Counted from the first letter of the stretch, positions 17,419 to 26,514 are shown. The stretch is DNA of 64,000 nt from Chloroflexota bacterium (GCA_021325095.1 JAJPHV010000106.1:21684-85683); one strand, 5' to 3'. Program-made: numbers and translations. Notes: generated by a model from the letters alone, not told the origin.

Positions 17419-17865
17419 GACACGTCCCCAATGTGCGGAAAATACCTCGACGGCAGTGGGCCGTCCGAATAGGCATAGTATACCGCTTAATTTGAAGGCT
17501 GGTAGCTCCAAAGCGTCTGAGAACGCCCGGCCTTGTGAGCGCTCACCGTTCTTCCCTGTTCCTCTCCACAATCAATTGTGGGCATCGAACAATGTTATCC
17601 TAAACCCAATCCCTTTAAGTTAAGGCGATATACCTCCCCCCTGACCCCCTCTCCGCTGCGCAGAGAGGGGGAACCGACCGGCCCAGACTCCCCTCTCCAC
17701 CTTGTGGAGAGGGGTTGGGGGTGAGGTAAACGACTGCCCCTCACAGCCCTATCTAAAAGGTATTGATCCTAAACCGGAATCGTAGAACAGGTGTATTATA
17801 CTACGGAAATTATTCGGGCTTTGTTCCAGGCCCAAAAGGGCGCCTATCCGAGGGAGACCCGTCAC
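17419..17865. other. Intergenic region holding a palindromic repeat
   Basis: This region, almost 450 bases long, separates the divergent response regulator and zinc-ribbon membrane protein. It contains the 98-base repeat listed below (17631-17728) and the -10-like boxes TATTAT/TATACT at 17794-17802. I see no gene in it. Confidence 0.6.
17631..17728. repeat. GC-rich palindromic intergenic repeat, copy 1
   Basis: The largest copy. Outer arms TACCTCCCCC and GGGGGTGAGGTA enclose two hairpins: CCCCCTCTC...GAGAGGGGG (about 17644-17671) and CCCCTCTCCAC-ctt-GTGGAGAGGGG (17690-17714). The same core occurs at 51140, 53842 and 56227. Confidence 0.85.
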
Positions 17866-18438
17866 ATGGCAAAGGTGTTTGAATTTCCGTTAAAACGCGA
17901 ATTGACCTTTCCAGAACGCTGCGTGTGCTGTGGGAAGCCAAGCGAGGCCGAGATACCCATGACGATCAATCGCCAGAAACGATCTGTGTCGCTCATAGTT
18001 CCGCTGTGCCTGCGCTGCAAGAAATCTGACCAGCGTGTCTTTCTGTCAAGTCTGTTTGCCTTTGTGTCTGGGCTGGTCGGGGTGGGGGTCGCCTGTTTTG
18101 TTCTCTTGTTCATCTGGGAAGGGAAAACGCGCACCCTGGAAAGCCTCGGCATAAACAACGTGCCGGGCCACCTCAACGCCGATTTTATCCTGCTCGGCGG
18201 CACGTCCTTTCTGATAGGCATGGCCGCCGGATTCCTGCTGGAAGCCGTTGCCAAAGTCCTGTTCATCCCGTTCCTGGGCTGGGCGCTGTACTATGCGCCG
18301 CTGATGGCCGTCCAGTTCTTCGGGAACGTTGAATACGTGGCCGGGCTTCGAGTGAGCCTGTCGGAAAACGCCAAAACGCTGTGCCTGAAATTCTATAACG
18401 AGGAAGTCGCACAGGATTTCGAGCGGCTGAATGGCTGA
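17866..18438 (+). CDS. Zinc-ribbon membrane protein of unknown function
   Basis: A 190-residue protein beginning MAKVFEFPLKREL. Two Cys pairs (CVCCGKP and CLRCKK) form a probable zinc ribbon in the first 60 residues. Two or three hydrophobic segments follow (SLFAFVSGLVGVGVACFVLL, LGGTSFLIGMAAGFLLEAV, PFLGWALYYAPLMAV). Start taken at 17866 because GAGGGAGA precedes it; an upstream in-frame ATG at 17791 overlaps the -10-like box. Similar ribbon-plus-membrane proteins are common and uncharacterised. Confidence 0.72.
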   Translation: MAKVFEFPLKRELTFPERCVCCGKPSEAEIPMTINRQKRSVSLIVPLCLRCKKSDQRVFLSSLFAFVSGLVGVGVACFVLLFIWEGKTRTLESLGINNVPGHLNADFILLGGTSFLIGMAAGFLLEAVAKVLFIPFLGWALYYAPLMAVQFFGNVEYVAGLRVSLSENAKTLCLKFYNEEVAQDFERLNG

Positions 18439-18537
18439 CCCCTTGCCGGACGGTGCTGCTTGTGCACCGAAGCCGTGGAAATCAGATGATCTACGTAAAC
18501 GAATCTGCCTGTACAATGCAACAAAATGCTTGTCTGG

Positions 18538-18573
18538 ACGCGGCCTTTAGGCTACGATTGGCCCTAACCGCGT
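18538..18573 (+). other. Stem-loop in the leader of the Nudix gene
   Basis: ACGCGG (18538-18543) pairs with CCGCGT (18568-18573), and after a three-base bulge TTAGG (18547-18551) pairs with CCTAA (18563-18567). It ends 34 bases before the Nudix start. It is either a terminator-like element without a T-tract or a regulatory leader fold. Confidence 0.4.
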
Positions 18574-18607
18574 AAAGACGGGGAAAAGTCGGCAGACTGT
18601 GTAGGAA

Positions 18608-19132
18608 GTGAGTTTCGTGGGTGCACACGATCAGGGTATCGACCTTTCGTCCGGGCGCTGGGTGGCAATCCCACGCACCCTATCATTTGTAACCAACGGC
18701 GGTGACGTGCTGCTGATCAAACGCGGTCTGCACAAGCGTGCCTTTCCAGGTCGCTACGATGGGATCGGCGGACACCTGGAACGCGGCGAAGACCCACTGA
18801 CCGGCGCGCTGCGCGAGATTGTGGAGGAAACCGGTCTGACGGTGCGTGATGCACGCCTGCGGGGCATCTCACACATCGACGCCGGGCAGGATGCGGGCGT
18901 TCTGCTCTTTGTGTTCACGGCGATCTCGGACTCGCGCCAGGTCGTCGAGTGCGACGAGGGATCGCTGCATTGGATATCCATCGCGGAGGCCAACGCGCTG
19001 CCGCTGGTCGAAGATTTGCCCGTGCTGCTGCCGCGACTGTTTGGCAGCGGGGCGTCCGACACGCCGTTTTTCGCTCATGTGCGGTACGATCAGGCCGACC
19101 AGATGATCATGACCTTTGCCAGCCAGCTGTAG
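18608..19132 (+). CDS. Nudix hydrolase
   Basis: A 174-residue hydrolase of nucleoside-diphosphate-linked compounds. The Nudix box is complete at about residues 56-78: G-x5-E-x7-REIVEETGL. Upstream it shows VLLIKRGLHKRAFPGRYDGI, typical of the MutT/8-oxo-dGTPase-like group. The GTG at 18608 lies within AGGAAGTGAG; a second GTG at 18617 would have that sequence as a good ribosome site and may be the true start. The next gene starts 20 bases downstream. Substrate not predictable. Confidence 0.9.
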   Translation: MSFVGAHDQGIDLSSGRWVAIPRTLSFVTNGGDVLLIKRGLHKRAFPGRYDGIGGHLERGEDPLTGALREIVEETGLTVRDARLRGISHIDAGQDAGVLLFVFTAISDSRQVVECDEGSLHWISIAEANALPLVEDLPVLLPRLFGSGASDTPFFAHVRYDQADQMIMTFASQL

Positions 19133-19152
19133 GTTTCAGGAGCAGTCGAAGC

Positions 19153-19596
19153 ATGTCGCTCGCACGGATTGTTTTTCTCAACCAGTTTCAGCGCGATACC
19201 CAGGCGCTACGGGACTCGCTGGTTGGCCTGACGCAGAACCAGCTTGTCGATCCCAGCTTTGATACGGAAAGCACGCTCGCTGAACGGCTGGCTCTGGTGG
19301 CGGCACACTATTACCGCGAAGGAGAAGTGCTGGCCCATCAAGCCGGGCAGCAGTTCGACCCGCCTATGGACGATGATACACTGTGGCATCTGGAAGCCAT
19401 CCGCAGCCGCTATGACTGGACTCTGAGCGAACTGGAGGCTGACCTGGAAGACGCCTGGGCGTTCTACGGCGAACTGCTGCGTGGCGTGAGCGAAAGCGAT
19501 TACCTGGCCTACATGCAGCGCCATCATGGCCTGCTGCCTCGCCCGGCCTATGAGTTGAGCCGCGAGATCAGCGTCTGGCGAATGCGGAACCGCTGA
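19153..19596 (+). CDS. DinB-like small helical protein
   Basis: A 147-residue all-helical protein (FLNQFQRDTQALRDSLVGLT, LALVAAHYYREGEVLAHQAG). The layout resembles DinB/YfiT-type four-helix proteins, but metal-binding His residues are not all evident, so the family call is tentative. AGGAG lies nine bases before the ATG. It is probably co-transcribed with the Nudix gene 20 bases upstream. Its stop abuts the stop of the convergent kinase gene within the palindrome TGATCA. Confidence 0.6.
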   Translation: MSLARIVFLNQFQRDTQALRDSLVGLTQNQLVDPSFDTESTLAERLALVAAHYYREGEVLAHQAGQQFDPPMDDDTLWHLEAIRSRYDWTLSELEADLEDAWAFYGELLRGVSESDYLAYMQRHHGLLPRPAYELSREISVWRMRNR

Positions 19597-20817
19597 TCAG
19601 GCGGTGGCGTTTGGCTGCGGAACGTCAAAGGCCGAGTCGCGCGCACCCGGTCCATCGGTGAGCCGGCTGGTGTTGATGACGGGCAGATGGACGGTGAAGG
19701 TGCTGCCGCGCCGCACTTCAGATTTGACAGAGATACTGCCACCAAAACTTTCCACGAGGTGTTTGGCAATCGGCAAACCCAGGCCGATTCCGCCAAACAG
19801 GTTGTCGCCGTATTTTTCGGTGCGCTGGAAGCGCTCAAAAATGTGGGGCATAAAGACCGGCTCGATGCCGATGCCGGGATCGATGAAGGCCACGTTGAGG
19901 TGATCGTCGGAAACCGACACCTCGACACGGATTTCTCCGCCGTCCAGGCTGAACTTGATGGCATTGTCGAGCAGGGCACGAAAAGCCCGTGTCAGGGCGT
20001 CCACGTCGGCCTGAAGCTCTGGCAAGAAAGGCGGAATCAGCACCCGGACTCTCAGATCGCGGCTGGCTGCTCGGTCTTCCATCTCGTCGATGAGGTTAGC
20101 CAGCAGTTCGGACAGGTTAACGGGCCGCACCGTAGGTTCCAGCAAGTCCATCTCCTGCACGAACATCAGATCGTTGACCAGGCTCACGATCTGTTCAAGA
20201 CCGCTGGCAACTTTATCCAATCCCATTTGCAGAGCCGGCCCCATCATGTTACCGCTGCGGATCAACTGCATAAAACCGTTGGCGGTGGTCAGCGGCGTGC
20301 GCAGTTCGTGGGCCAGCGTGGAAAGAAATTCGCTGCGGCGTTGCTCCTGAATGCGCAGTTGGGTGTAGGCGTCCTCAATTTCCTGCTTCTGCTGCTGTAG
20401 GGCGGCAAGGGAGGCCGCGTCGTTGGCGCGCAGCCAGCCCACCGCTGTGCGGAACATTGTCAGGGCGATGATCGGGTTCTGCCGGATCATTTCGATGAAA
20501 GTGGCCTTGTCCACTTCCAGCACGGTGGTCGTGGTCACGGTGCGGACGCTGGCGTTGCGTGGCGTGTTGCCGATCAGCGCCATCTCGCCAAAATGCTCGC
20601 CGGGGCCGCTGTAGCGCAGGAAGCGCTCGTCCTTGCCAAGCCGCTGTGTAACGACGACCTGGCCCTCCCCGATGATGTAAAAGACCTCTTCTTCTGCGCC
20701 TTCCTGGCACAGCAGCGTATCGGGCGGGTAGGTGCGAACCTGCGCCATCTGCATCAGCGCGTCTTCGGCCATGCCGGGGAATACCTGTTGGAGCAGCGCA
20801 ATCGGTTCGACAGCCAT
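19597..20817 (-). CDS. Histidine kinase with cyclic-nucleotide-binding sensor domain
   Basis: A 406-residue cytoplasmic sensor kinase. Residues 15-125 are a cNMP-binding domain (PDTLLCQEGAEEEVFYIIGE, GEHFGEMALIGNTPRNASV, where FGE..L and R-A-V match the phosphate-binding cassette). A coiled segment leads to HisKA with phospho-acceptor His in FLSTLAHELRTPLTT, then the ATPase with DNAIKF, DPGIGIEP, GGIGLGLPIA and GSTFTVHLP. Start at 20817 is where similarity begins. It has no membrane helix. A single-protein link from cAMP or another nucleotide to His-Asp signalling is suggested; the cognate regulator is not adjacent, though the NarL-type gene lies 2.2 kb away. Confidence 0.9.
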   Translation of the reverse strand: MAVEPIALLQQVFPGMAEDALMQMAQVRTYPPDTLLCQEGAEEEVFYIIGEGQVVVTQRLGKDERFLRYSGPGEHFGEMALIGNTPRNASVRTVTTTTVLEVDKATFIEMIRQNPIIALTMFRTAVGWLRANDAASLAALQQQKQEIEDAYTQLRIQEQRRSEFLSTLAHELRTPLTTANGFMQLIRSGNMMGPALQMGLDKVASGLEQIVSLVNDLMFVQEMDLLEPTVRPVNLSELLANLIDEMEDRAASRDLRVRVLIPPFLPELQADVDALTRAFRALLDNAIKFSLDGGEIRVEVSVSDDHLNVAFIDPGIGIEPVFMPHIFERFQRTEKYGDNLFGGIGLGLPIAKHLVESFGGSISVKSEVRRGSTFTVHLPVINTSRLTDGPGARDSAFDVPQPNATA

Positions 20818-20892
20818 AGGTTGTGACCCCAAAGTGCGGATACAGGCAGTGTAGCACAGGGCCAAATGGCACGCCAACGGATGAGGCCGATT

Positions 20893-21246
20893 CTAGTCAT
20901 TCATACCCAACACTTTGATCGAATCGCTTGATCCGGGCGGGTTGCTGCGCCCGATCAGCACCCAGAACAACACATTAAAGATAATCGCGGAGATAATCGA
21001 CCAGTTCACGGTGGTGATGGCAATGGCCGTCATGCGCTGGCGCATCCAGTCAAAACTGCAAATCAGCTTGATAGCAGCCTCGCATTCGGTGGAAATGCGA
21101 TAGATGGCGTAGCGCCAGACCAGCAGCATGAAGAATGACACAATGACCGCCGACACGATGCGCCGTTTGCGTTCGGATCGCTGGATGAGCAGCAGAGCGA
21201 TACTGTATAAAGCGGTAAGCAGCAACCAGCCGCTTGTGTTCAACAT
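20893..21246 (-). CDS. Small membrane protein of unknown function
   Basis: A 117-residue protein with three hydrophobic segments (SGWLLLTALYSIALLLI, IVSAVIVSFFMLLVWRYAI, NWSIISAIIFNVLFWVLIG). Start at 21246 has AGGAG very close upstream; an in-frame ATG at 21264 has none. It ends 75 bases before the kinase start and may be co-transcribed with it. No family recognised. Confidence 0.6.
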   Translation of the reverse strand: MLNTSGWLLLTALYSIALLLIQRSERKRRIVSAVIVSFFMLLVWRYAIYRISTECEAAIKLICSFDWMRQRMTAIAITTVNWSIISAIIFNVLFWVLIGRSNPPGSSDSIKVLGMND

Positions 21247-21344
21247 AGACTCCTGATGTGGCATTGGGTTCGTTCGAAGCTGTGACGATTATAGCAATCG
21301 GCCCTCATTCATCGTCAATTCATGAGGTCTGGGATGCGGCATGT

Positions 21345-21350
21345 TATAAT
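21345..21350 (+). promoter_or_regulatory. -10 box upstream of the partner-switch operon
   Basis: TATAAT at 21345-21350, 36 bases before the STAS start at 21387. No good -35 box is seen, so an activator or alternative sigma factor may be used. Confidence 0.45.
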
Positions 21351-21386
21351 ACGCGCAGGGCCTCACCTGCCGTGGAGAAATGCAGC

Positions 21387-21719
21387 ATGGACGTTACCAT
21401 ATCTGAAATGCGCCGTGTGACCTTGCTGGAGGTGTCCGGGCGAGTCGACAGCACCAATGCCTCACAGCTTGGTGAGACGCTCATGAGCCAGATCGACGCA
21501 GGTCGCTACCAGCTTGTGATCGACTTGAGCCGCGTGTCCTACATGAGCAGCGCCGGGCTGCGAGAGATGGTCGCAGCGGTCAAGAAAGTGCGGCAGTACA
21601 ACGGCGATCTACGCATCGCCACGCCTTCCGAGCGCGTCCGTGAGGTGCTCGACCTGGCCGGCCTGAGTGCCATCTTCCAGATTTTCCCGACTCAGGTCGA
21701 TGCGGTAGGCAGCTATTGA
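21387..21719 (+). CDS. STAS anti-sigma-factor antagonist
   Basis: A 110-residue SpoIIAA/RsbV-like protein. The signature is YQLVIDLSRVSYMSSAGLRE, in which the Ser of MSSAGL is the usual phosphorylation site. When unphosphorylated, such proteins bind and neutralise the HATPase-type kinase/anti-sigma partner; a SpoIIE/RsbU phosphatase restores them. Start at 21387 with GGAGAAA upstream; longer frames have no such site. It is followed by the HATPase-STAS fusion and the multi-GAF phosphatase, forming a partner-switch set. Confidence 0.93.
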   Translation: MDVTISEMRRVTLLEVSGRVDSTNASQLGETLMSQIDAGRYQLVIDLSRVSYMSSAGLREMVAAVKKVRQYNGDLRIATPSERVREVLDLAGLSAIFQIFPTQVDAVGSY

Positions 21720-21838
21720 ATCGGCAACACGACGATGCCGAGGGCATTGATCGCTAGGCCGGACACCTGGAACAATTGTACAGATTGTCTCGCTTGACAC
21801 ATTGCGTAATTGATCATACGATCAAAGAGTAGAACGGT

Positions 21839-22645
21839 ATGCCAGTGGAGCAGCACCTGACCATTCCCGGTGACTTGAGCAAAATCCCCGAAGTTTGCAA
21901 TTTCGTCGTGCAACAGGCCGAGGCGGCGGGCCTGGACGAACGGGCCGTCTATCACTGCCAGATGGCCGTTGACGAGTGGATTACAAACGTGATCGAGTAC
22001 GGGTGCTGCGATTTGCCTGCCGAAGAGCACCGAATCCGGATCGGCTGTCTGAACCGAGGGGGCAAGTTTACAATCAGCATCATTGACGATGGGGTGCGAT
22101 TCGACCCGACAGAGCTGGCCGAAGTAGACCCGAACAAACCCCTGGAAGAACGCGAACCAGGCGGGCTGGGGTGGTTTTTTATTCGCAAGTTGATGGATCA
22201 AGTGTACTACGAGTACAAGGATGGCCGTAACCACTTGACGATGATCAAAGATGGTGCACAGCTACGAACGCGGGACGACTTGAACACGAATACAATCCCG
22301 TCCAGGGAATGGCAACCGGGTATCTGGGTGATCATGCCTGCGGGGCGCCTGGACTCCACGACTTCACCCGTCCTTGACGCGGCCCTCACAGCCCAGTTGG
22401 AGGCTAACCACGTGCGCCTGATTGTGGAGATGAGCGGCGTCGTCTATATATCCAGCAGCGGTTTGCGTGTGCTGGTTTCGGCCTGGCGCAAAGCGCAGAA
22501 ACGCGGCGGCATACTGGTCTTGAGCGGCCTGTCTGCGCGCGTGCGCGAGGTGTTTGCAATCGCCGGTTTCGATGCATTATTTACTATCACTCATACAGTT
22601 GACGATGCCATAAAAAGCATCAGTCTGGCCCAGAGCAGAAGCTGA
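21839..22645 (+). CDS. RsbW-like HATPase fused to a STAS domain
   Basis: A 268-residue fusion. Residues 1-140 are a HATPase_c_2 anti-sigma-type kinase (MAVDEWITNVIEYG N-box, SIIDDGVRFDP and GGLGWFFIRKLMD). Residues 155-268 are a STAS domain (GIWVIMPAGRLDSTTSPVLD, VRLIVEMSGVVYISSSGLR, whose SSSGLR holds the expected phospho-Ser). Carrying kinase and antagonist in one chain is unusual, since these partners normally work by binding in trans. The phosphatase gene follows after two bases. No sigma factor is nearby, so the target may be distant or not a sigma factor. Confidence 0.92.
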   Translation: MPVEQHLTIPGDLSKIPEVCNFVVQQAEAAGLDERAVYHCQMAVDEWITNVIEYGCCDLPAEEHRIRIGCLNRGGKFTISIIDDGVRFDPTELAEVDPNKPLEEREPGGLGWFFIRKLMDQVYYEYKDGRNHLTMIKDGAQLRTRDDLNTNTIPSREWQPGIWVIMPAGRLDSTTSPVLDAALTAQLEANHVRLIVEMSGVVYISSSGLRVLVSAWRKAQKRGGILVLSGLSARVREVFAIAGFDALFTITHTVDDAIKSISLAQSRS

Positions 22646-22647
22646 AG

Positions 22648-25600
22648 GTGGACGCGGTAGCCTTTCCTCTGGCTGGCCTCATCGTTCTGGTGAGCCTCCT
22701 CAGTGTGGGAGCGCTTCTGGCCGGGCTGGCTGTGGGTTACTGGCGCGGCTACCGCCGCGCACAGCAGCAAGCGTCTGGGGCCAATGGCAAAGGCAGCCTG
22801 GATAAACTGGCGGGCGTGGGCCGTGCCATCCTCAGCGCCGAACTGCGGCTGGATGCGCTGTGCGAAATCGTCTACGAGCAGGCGGCGCGGATCATGGATG
22901 CGCGCCACTTTCAACTCGGCCTGTTCGATGGCGACGACTACCTGATCAAAATCTGGGTGCGCGATGGCGAGCGCCAGCCGGAAGCGTGTTTCTGCGGCGC
23001 GGCCAGCACCGGGCTGATCGGCTGGATACACAGCACAGCGCAAAGTATACGGGTCGGCGACTACCAGCGCGAATGGGAGGAACTGCCCGCGCGTCCCATA
23101 TACGACTCTGCGCATCCTCCCCGATCCTCGGTCTTTGCGCCCCTCATCGCAGGGGGTGAAGTGATCGGCATCATTGCCGTGCACAGCGATGTGCCCGATG
23201 CCTTTCCCGAAGAGGCACTGCGGCTGCTCAACGTGCTGTCCAGCCAGGCGGCGGGGGCGATCCGTAACGCGCAGCTTTATGAGCAGGAACGAGCGCGCGC
23301 TGACCAGCTTCACGTGATCAACGAGGTGGTGCGCCAGATTACCGCCGTCCAGCCCATACCCGACCTGTTCCGGCAGATCGTGACGCTGGTGCACGACACG
23401 TTCCACTATTATGCTGTCAGTATCTTGACCTGTGACGAGAGCACGGGCGAGATCAAACTCCGCGCCAGCAGCCACCAGGAGTTCGGGAAGCGCAGCCTCT
23501 CGCTCAAACCCGGCGAAGGGCTGATCGGATGGGCATACTTGCACGCACAGACCGTTAACGCGCCAGACGTGCGCAGCGATCCGCACTACATCCATCTGTC
23601 GGTGCTGGAGCACACCCGATCCGAAATTGCCGTGCCGCTGATTATTGAAAAGCGAGTCCTGGGCATCCTGGACGTGCAGAGCGACCAGCCCAACGCCTTC
23701 AAGCCGGAAAGCGTGCCGATCCTGGAGTCGCTGGCCGGGCAGCTTGCGTTGGCGATCAACGAGGCGCAGGTCTACGAGGCCGAGCGGCGGCAGGCCGAGC
23801 GCAATAATGCGATGGCCGAAGCCTCGCGCGCGGTGGTGTCCATCCTGGACATCCACGACCTGCTCGACGAAGTAGTTGACCTGGTGGCAGATTATTTCGG
23901 CTATGATCGGGTTCACCTGTTTCTGCGCTCCGGGACACAGGTCGTCTTCCGCAGCGGCAGCGGTGTCCACAGCGGCAAATGGGCTATCGAGCACCTGGCC
24001 TACGACATCGAGGATGAGGGCTTTATCCCCTGGGTCGCGCGCAACGCCCAACCCCTGTGCAGCGGCGACGTACAGCACGACGAGCGCTACCGGGCTGCCC
24101 CTGGCCTGGAGGACAGCCGGAGCGAAATGACCGTGCCGATCATCATGGGCCAGCGGGTGCTGGGCGTTTTCGACATCCAGAGCACGCATCCAAACGCTTT
24201 CAATGCGGAGGACGTGCGGCTGGTACAGGCGATGGCCGATACGGTGGCCGTCGGGTTGCGCAACGCGGGTTTGTTCGCCACCGAGACACGACGGCGCGTG
24301 CTGGCCGAGACACTGCGCGAAATCAGCACCGTGCTGGCGTCCTCGCTCGATCTGCCCAGCGTGCTGGATGGAATACTGCTGGGGCTTGAACGAGTCGTCA
24401 ATTCCGATGCAGCGCTCATCTTACTGCGCTCGGACGACGAATGCTGTTACACCATCAGCGCAGCACATGGCACGACGGGCGTGGCTGACGTGCTGAACGA
24501 GATAATTCCCGACGGCGAGAACCTGACCGCCCGGATTGAGGCGCTTATGCACAGGCTGGAAGCGCCCGAAGTGGCCCGCAACGGCGCGCAGCACGATCAC
24601 CTGTATGTGGGCTTGCAGGTGGGGGGTCAGGACATCGGCATATTGGCGGTGGATCGGGCTGGCCCGGATCACTTCAACCCGGAAGACGTGGAGATCATCA
24701 ACACCTTTGCCAACCAGGCCGCCGTTGCCATCGCCAACGCGCAACTCTATACGGCCCAAAAGGAAGAAGCCTGGGTATCGACGGCGCTGCTTCAGGTAGC
24801 CGAGGCAACGGCCCAATCGACCAACCTGGATGAAGTGCTGGCAACGGTGGCCCGCATTACACCCTTGCTGGTAGGAGTCGAGTGGTGCAGCGTCTTTCTG
24901 GCGGACAGTGCAACCTTCCGTGTGGTCGAGATTGAAGGGATGGAGCCAGAGATCGTCAACGCCCTCAAAGGCTTCGTATTTTACGATACCGATTGGGAAC
25001 CATTCGCCCGCCTGCGGGCTGAAGGTAAGCCCATTATCATCACCGAAGAGACGCCCTCGCCCACCAATCTGCCCGTCCAACTACCCCGAAACCGCCAGGC
25101 GGTGCTGCTGCCGCTCTTTGCAAAGGGCGACGTGATGGGCGCGCTGCTGATCGGCCAACGCACCGACGCCGAACTGCTGACCAGCCGCAAGATTGAGCTG
25201 GTGAGCGGGATCGCCAACCAGGCGGCGCTTGCCATCGAGAGCGCGCTGTTGTTCGCGGCACAGCAGGAAGAAGCCTGGGTGACGGCGGCCTTGCTGTCCG
25301 TTGCCGAGTCAGTCAACAGCACGTTGGGGCTGCAACCAACGCTTGAGACGGTGGTACGTCTGACGCCTATGCTGGTCGGCGTGACGCGCTGCGCTATCAT
25401 GCAGTGGGAACCGGAAGGGCGCTACTTCTTTGGCGGAGCTGTATGGGGCCTTTCGCCCGAAGCCGAGCGGGATTTCGGCGCGCTCTGTTTATCGCCTGAA
25501 GATCATCCCTTTATATCGCTGCTGGCGGCTTCGTCAGAAATGATCGCCTGTGGGCGTGAATCGCCGCAGGAAGCGCCGGATGTCCTCTGTCAGCTTTTTG

Positions 25601-26514
25601 GCTCGCTGTCGCTGCTCGGCCTGCCGCTGATCTCGCAGGGTACACTGGTGGGGGCCATGATCGTGGATAATCCCTGGGCGGGGCAGGCTATCGACCAGCG
25701 CCGCACCAAGATTCTGACCGGGATTGCCCAGCAGGTTGGGCTGGCATTGGAGACGGCCCGCTTGCAGGCCCAGGCCACCGAGCGCCAGCGCATGGAGCGC
25801 GAGTTGGAAGTGGCGCAGGGCATCCAGCGCAGCTTTCTGCCGCAGCAGCTACCGGCACTGCCCGGCTGGGATCTGTCCGCATCGTATCGCGCGGCGCGGC
25901 AGGTCGGGGGCGACTTCTACGACTTTATGCCGCTCAAAAATGGCAAGTGGGGGATCGTCATCGCCGACGTGGCTGATAAGGGCGTGCCAGCAGCGTTGTT
26001 CATGGCCCTGAGCCGCACATTGATTCGGGCGGCAGCCTTCAGCCGCGACGACCCGGTGGAGACGCTGGTGCGTGTCAACGAACTGCTGCTCTCCGACAGC
26101 CGGTCCGACTTGTTCGTGACGGCCTGGTTTGGCGTGTGGGACCCCGCCAGCGGCGAACTCCGGTACGCCAGCGCCGGGCACAATCCGCCGCTGCTCATTC
26201 ACGCCGACGGGCACACCGATCAACTGGTATCACACGGGATCGCGCTCGGCGTCATCGACAAGATCACGCTGGAAGGCAAACAGGTCACGCTTCAAGCAGG
26301 CGATGTGCTGGTGGCCTACACAGATGGCATCACCGAGGCGCTGCGCGCCGATAGCACCGAATTCGGGCTTGTCGGTTTGCAAACGACGGCCTGTGCGGTT
26401 CGCCAGCGCAGCGCTGCCGAGATCGTGAACCGGATTCTTCACGCCGTTGATAACTTTACAGCTGGCGAACCGCAGTTCGACGACCTGACTCTAGTCGTCC
26501 TGAAACGTGACTGA
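22648..26514 (+). CDS. SpoIIE/RsbU-type PP2C phosphatase with six GAF domains
   Basis: A 1288-residue membrane-anchored sensor phosphatase. One N-terminal helix (PLAGLIVLVSLLSVGALLAG) is followed by six tandem GAF domains, each about 160 residues, with boundaries near 50, 220, 385, 550, 708 and 872. Each ends in a helix such as AIRNAQLYEQE or AIANAQLYTAQ. A coiled linker (MERELEVAQGIQRSFLPQQL) leads to the PP2C/SpoIIE domain at about 1045-1288 with QVGGDFYDF, VIADVADKGVPAALFMA, YASAGHNPPL, AYTDGITEA and FDDLTLVVLKR. The metal-binding Asp residues are present. It would dephosphorylate the STAS proteins encoded upstream. GTG start, two bases after the preceding stop. Ligands unknown. Confidence 0.93.
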   Translation: MDAVAFPLAGLIVLVSLLSVGALLAGLAVGYWRGYRRAQQQASGANGKGSLDKLAGVGRAILSAELRLDALCEIVYEQAARIMDARHFQLGLFDGDDYLIKIWVRDGERQPEACFCGAASTGLIGWIHSTAQSIRVGDYQREWEELPARPIYDSAHPPRSSVFAPLIAGGEVIGIIAVHSDVPDAFPEEALRLLNVLSSQAAGAIRNAQLYEQERARADQLHVINEVVRQITAVQPIPDLFRQIVTLVHDTFHYYAVSILTCDESTGEIKLRASSHQEFGKRSLSLKPGEGLIGWAYLHAQTVNAPDVRSDPHYIHLSVLEHTRSEIAVPLIIEKRVLGILDVQSDQPNAFKPESVPILESLAGQLALAINEAQVYEAERRQAERNNAMAEASRAVVSILDIHDLLDEVVDLVADYFGYDRVHLFLRSGTQVVFRSGSGVHSGKWAIEHLAYDIEDEGFIPWVARNAQPLCSGDVQHDERYRAAPGLEDSRSEMTVPIIMGQRVLGVFDIQSTHPNAFNAEDVRLVQAMADTVAVGLRNAGLFATETRRRVLAETLREISTVLASSLDLPSVLDGILLGLERVVNSDAALILLRSDDECCYTISAAHGTTGVADVLNEIIPDGENLTARIEALMHRLEAPEVARNGAQHDHLYVGLQVGGQDIGILAVDRAGPDHFNPEDVEIINTFANQAAVAIANAQLYTAQKEEAWVSTALLQVAEATAQSTNLDEVLATVARITPLLVGVEWCSVFLADSATFRVVEIEGMEPEIVNALKGFVFYDTDWEPFARLRAEGKPIIITEETPSPTNLPVQLPRNRQAVLLPLFAKGDVMGALLIGQRTDAELLTSRKIELVSGIANQAALAIESALLFAAQQEEAWVTAALLSVAESVNSTLGLQPTLETVVRLTPMLVGVTRCAIMQWEPEGRYFFGGAVWGLSPEAERDFGALCLSPEDHPFISLLAASSEMIACGRESPQEAPDVLCQLFGSLSLLGLPLISQGTLVGAMIVDNPWAGQAIDQRRTKILTGIAQQVGLALETARLQAQATERQRMERELEVAQGIQRSFLPQQLPALPGWDLSASYRAARQVGGDFYDFMPLKNGKWGIVIADVADKGVPAALFMALSRTLIRAAAFSRDDPVETLVRVNELLLSDSRSDLFVTAWFGVWDPASGELRYASAGHNPPLLIHADGHTDQLVSHGIALGVIDKITLEGKQVTLQAGDVLVAYTDGITEALRADSTEFGLVGLQTTACAVRQRSAAEIVNRILHAVDNFTAGEPQFDDLTLVVLKRD

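Noticed and set aside
19594..19599. Convergent stop codons sharing the palindrome TGATCA
   Set aside because: A chance result of tight packing; no functional meaning seen.
21387..22645. A sigma factor in the partner-switch operon
   Set aside because: No sigma-70 family region 2 or 4 sequence is found in any frame of the neighbourhood.
22591..24189. 532-codon open frame on the minus strand
   Set aside because: Antisense to the GAF/SpoIIE gene, where the plus frame carries all motifs.
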